Shown one piece after another: positions 62,254-62,661 of a stretch of 62,661 nucleotides of DNA; within the stretch, counting starts at the first letter, position 1; every line of letters begins with the position of its first letter. A model generated the notes under the pieces. It was given only the letters and a program-made list of their open reading frames with translations, made no database searches and was not told the origin of the DNA. The stretch comes from Gilliamella bombicola (GTDB lineage: Bacteria > Pseudomonadota > Gammaproteobacteria > Enterobacterales > Orbaceae). The translations under genes were made by a program, and so were the position numbers. The DNA lies in assembly GCF_900094945.1 (NCBI RefSeq), contig NZ_FMAQ01000012.1, positions 1 through 62,661 on the forward strand, written 5' to 3'.

Positions 62254-62460
62254 GTAATTTTTTGTTTTATTTACATTTTTTATAATTATTCGCTCAACTA
62301 ATGAGCGTTCCCTTGCTTTGAAAGCGATGAAATTATAACCGGTTGATTAATAATGCGCTAGTTTTTTTGTTAAAAATTTTAAGGTTTTGTTAAGGCTTAG
62401 GTCAACCTACGTTGGTGTGTTTTGGGGAAGGGTTTGGGTGGTGGTTTTGGCTAAAAACCC

Positions 62461-62508
62461 AAATAAAAACTTTAATAAAATCAATACATTTCCTGACCAC
62501 TTTTTGGA
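62461..62508 (+). repeat. dispersed repeat, copy D
   Basis: Reads AAATAAAAACTTTAATAAAA then TCAATACATTTCCTGACCAC and TTTTTGG; near-identical to copy C. With copy C it flanks secreted paralogue 2 as a direct repeat about 2.26 kb apart. The 5'-side bases of both copies share a G/T-rich GGTGTTTTxGGG-like stretch. Confidence 0.75.
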
Positions 62509-62571
62509 TGTAATTACATTGCTTTTTAACAAAAAACAATTTACCAAAAAACACCAAAGGTTATGCTGTTT

Positions 62572-62661
62572 GTCTTGTTCCGGCGTCAGAATGTGCCGAC
62601 AACAGAGCGAGGTTAGCACGCCAAACAGGGATGTTTGGCGAGGCTATGCTTCGCCGGGAGC
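62572..62661. other. GC-richer hairpin block at the right edge
   Basis: The last 90 bases are visibly richer in G and C than the surroundings. They contain a perfect stem CGCCAAAC / GTTTGGCG (62619-62626 and 62633-62640) and an imperfect CGGCGTCA..TGTGCCG pairing (62581-62598). It may be the edge of a repeat or mobile segment continuing outside the window. No protein could be assigned. Confidence 0.45.

Noticed and set aside
62407-62619. Short minus-strand open frame over repeat copy D
   Set aside because: It again spans the dispersed repeat and the edge hairpin; no credible start region or family.
1-62661. CRISPR arrays, tRNA genes, insertion sequences, prophage or integrase genes
   Set aside because: No regularly spaced repeats, no tRNA cloverleaf sequences in the gaps I read, and no transposase, integrase or phage structural protein among the open frames. 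A covariance-model scan would be needed to exclude small RNAs fully.

Overview
The window is a piece of chromosome from an AT-rich gammaproteobacterium. Gene order and protein sequences are close to the enterobacterial pattern: murI beside an rRNA operon, dnaE-accA, yceD-rpmF-plsX-fabHDG-acpP-fabF, rplKAJL-rpoBC, pgk-fbaA, a UUG-started rpsT, yihY-dtd, sap, rne, syd and aspC. The low GC, short intergenic regions and several local rearrangements fit Orbales (Gilliamella, Orbus, Frischella relatives). That placement is an inference from style and synteny; no marker gene was compared with a database.

Layout. Positions 1-421 hold the 5' tip of a 16S rRNA gene on the minus strand and its leader, with tandem P1/P2 promoters. 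Next come murI (minus), then metK, sprT, a membrane protein and rlmJ (plus). A long minus-strand block follows: dnaE-accA-dgkA, and the complete fatty-acid/phospholipid operon read from yceD to fabF. After a decayed gene and the TPM/LemA pair come an ABM-domain monooxygenase and rplK-rplA-rplJ-rplL-rpoB-rpoC, then pgk-fbaA. The plus strand resumes with rpsT, an FtsN-like SPOR protein, yihY and dtd. metA, sapBCDF and rne are on the minus strand, and syd and aspC on the plus strand.

The accessory part starts near 45.4 kb. A tightly coupled plus-strand operon encodes a fumarase/aspartase-superfamily lyase, a GNAT acetyltransferase and a three-part amino-acid ABC importer. It converges on an MmgE/PrpD-family gene. 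This set matches the logic of the S-(2-succino)cysteine (2SC) breakdown clusters known from Bacillus yxe loci, in the version that uses an S-(2-succino) lyase. The predicted route is import of 2SC, N-acetylation, cleavage to fumarate plus N-acetylcysteine, and deacetylation by an enzyme encoded elsewhere. It is the most interesting system in the window. folK-dksA-gluQ and moaA follow.

From 54.7 kb to the end the genes are mostly unrecognised and exported: a secreted protein with a possible WG-like repeat, two related lipoproteins, and two large secreted paralogues (58.3-59.7 and 60.5-62.0 kb). Neither paralogue has an ATG start in frame, and the second has no ATG, GTG or TTG between its promoter and its signal-peptide core. 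A dispersed repeat of about 45 bp occurs five times (16.7, 18.4, 45.3, 60.2 and 62.5 kb), and two nearly identical copies lie upstream of the two paralogues.

Regulatory links seen directly: palindromic MetJ-type boxes sit upstream of both metK and metA; good sigma-70-type promoters precede the rRNA operon, yceD, rplK, rpsT, metA and the second large secreted gene; and hairpin terminators close many of the units. No CRISPR array, tRNA gene, transposase or integrase was found.
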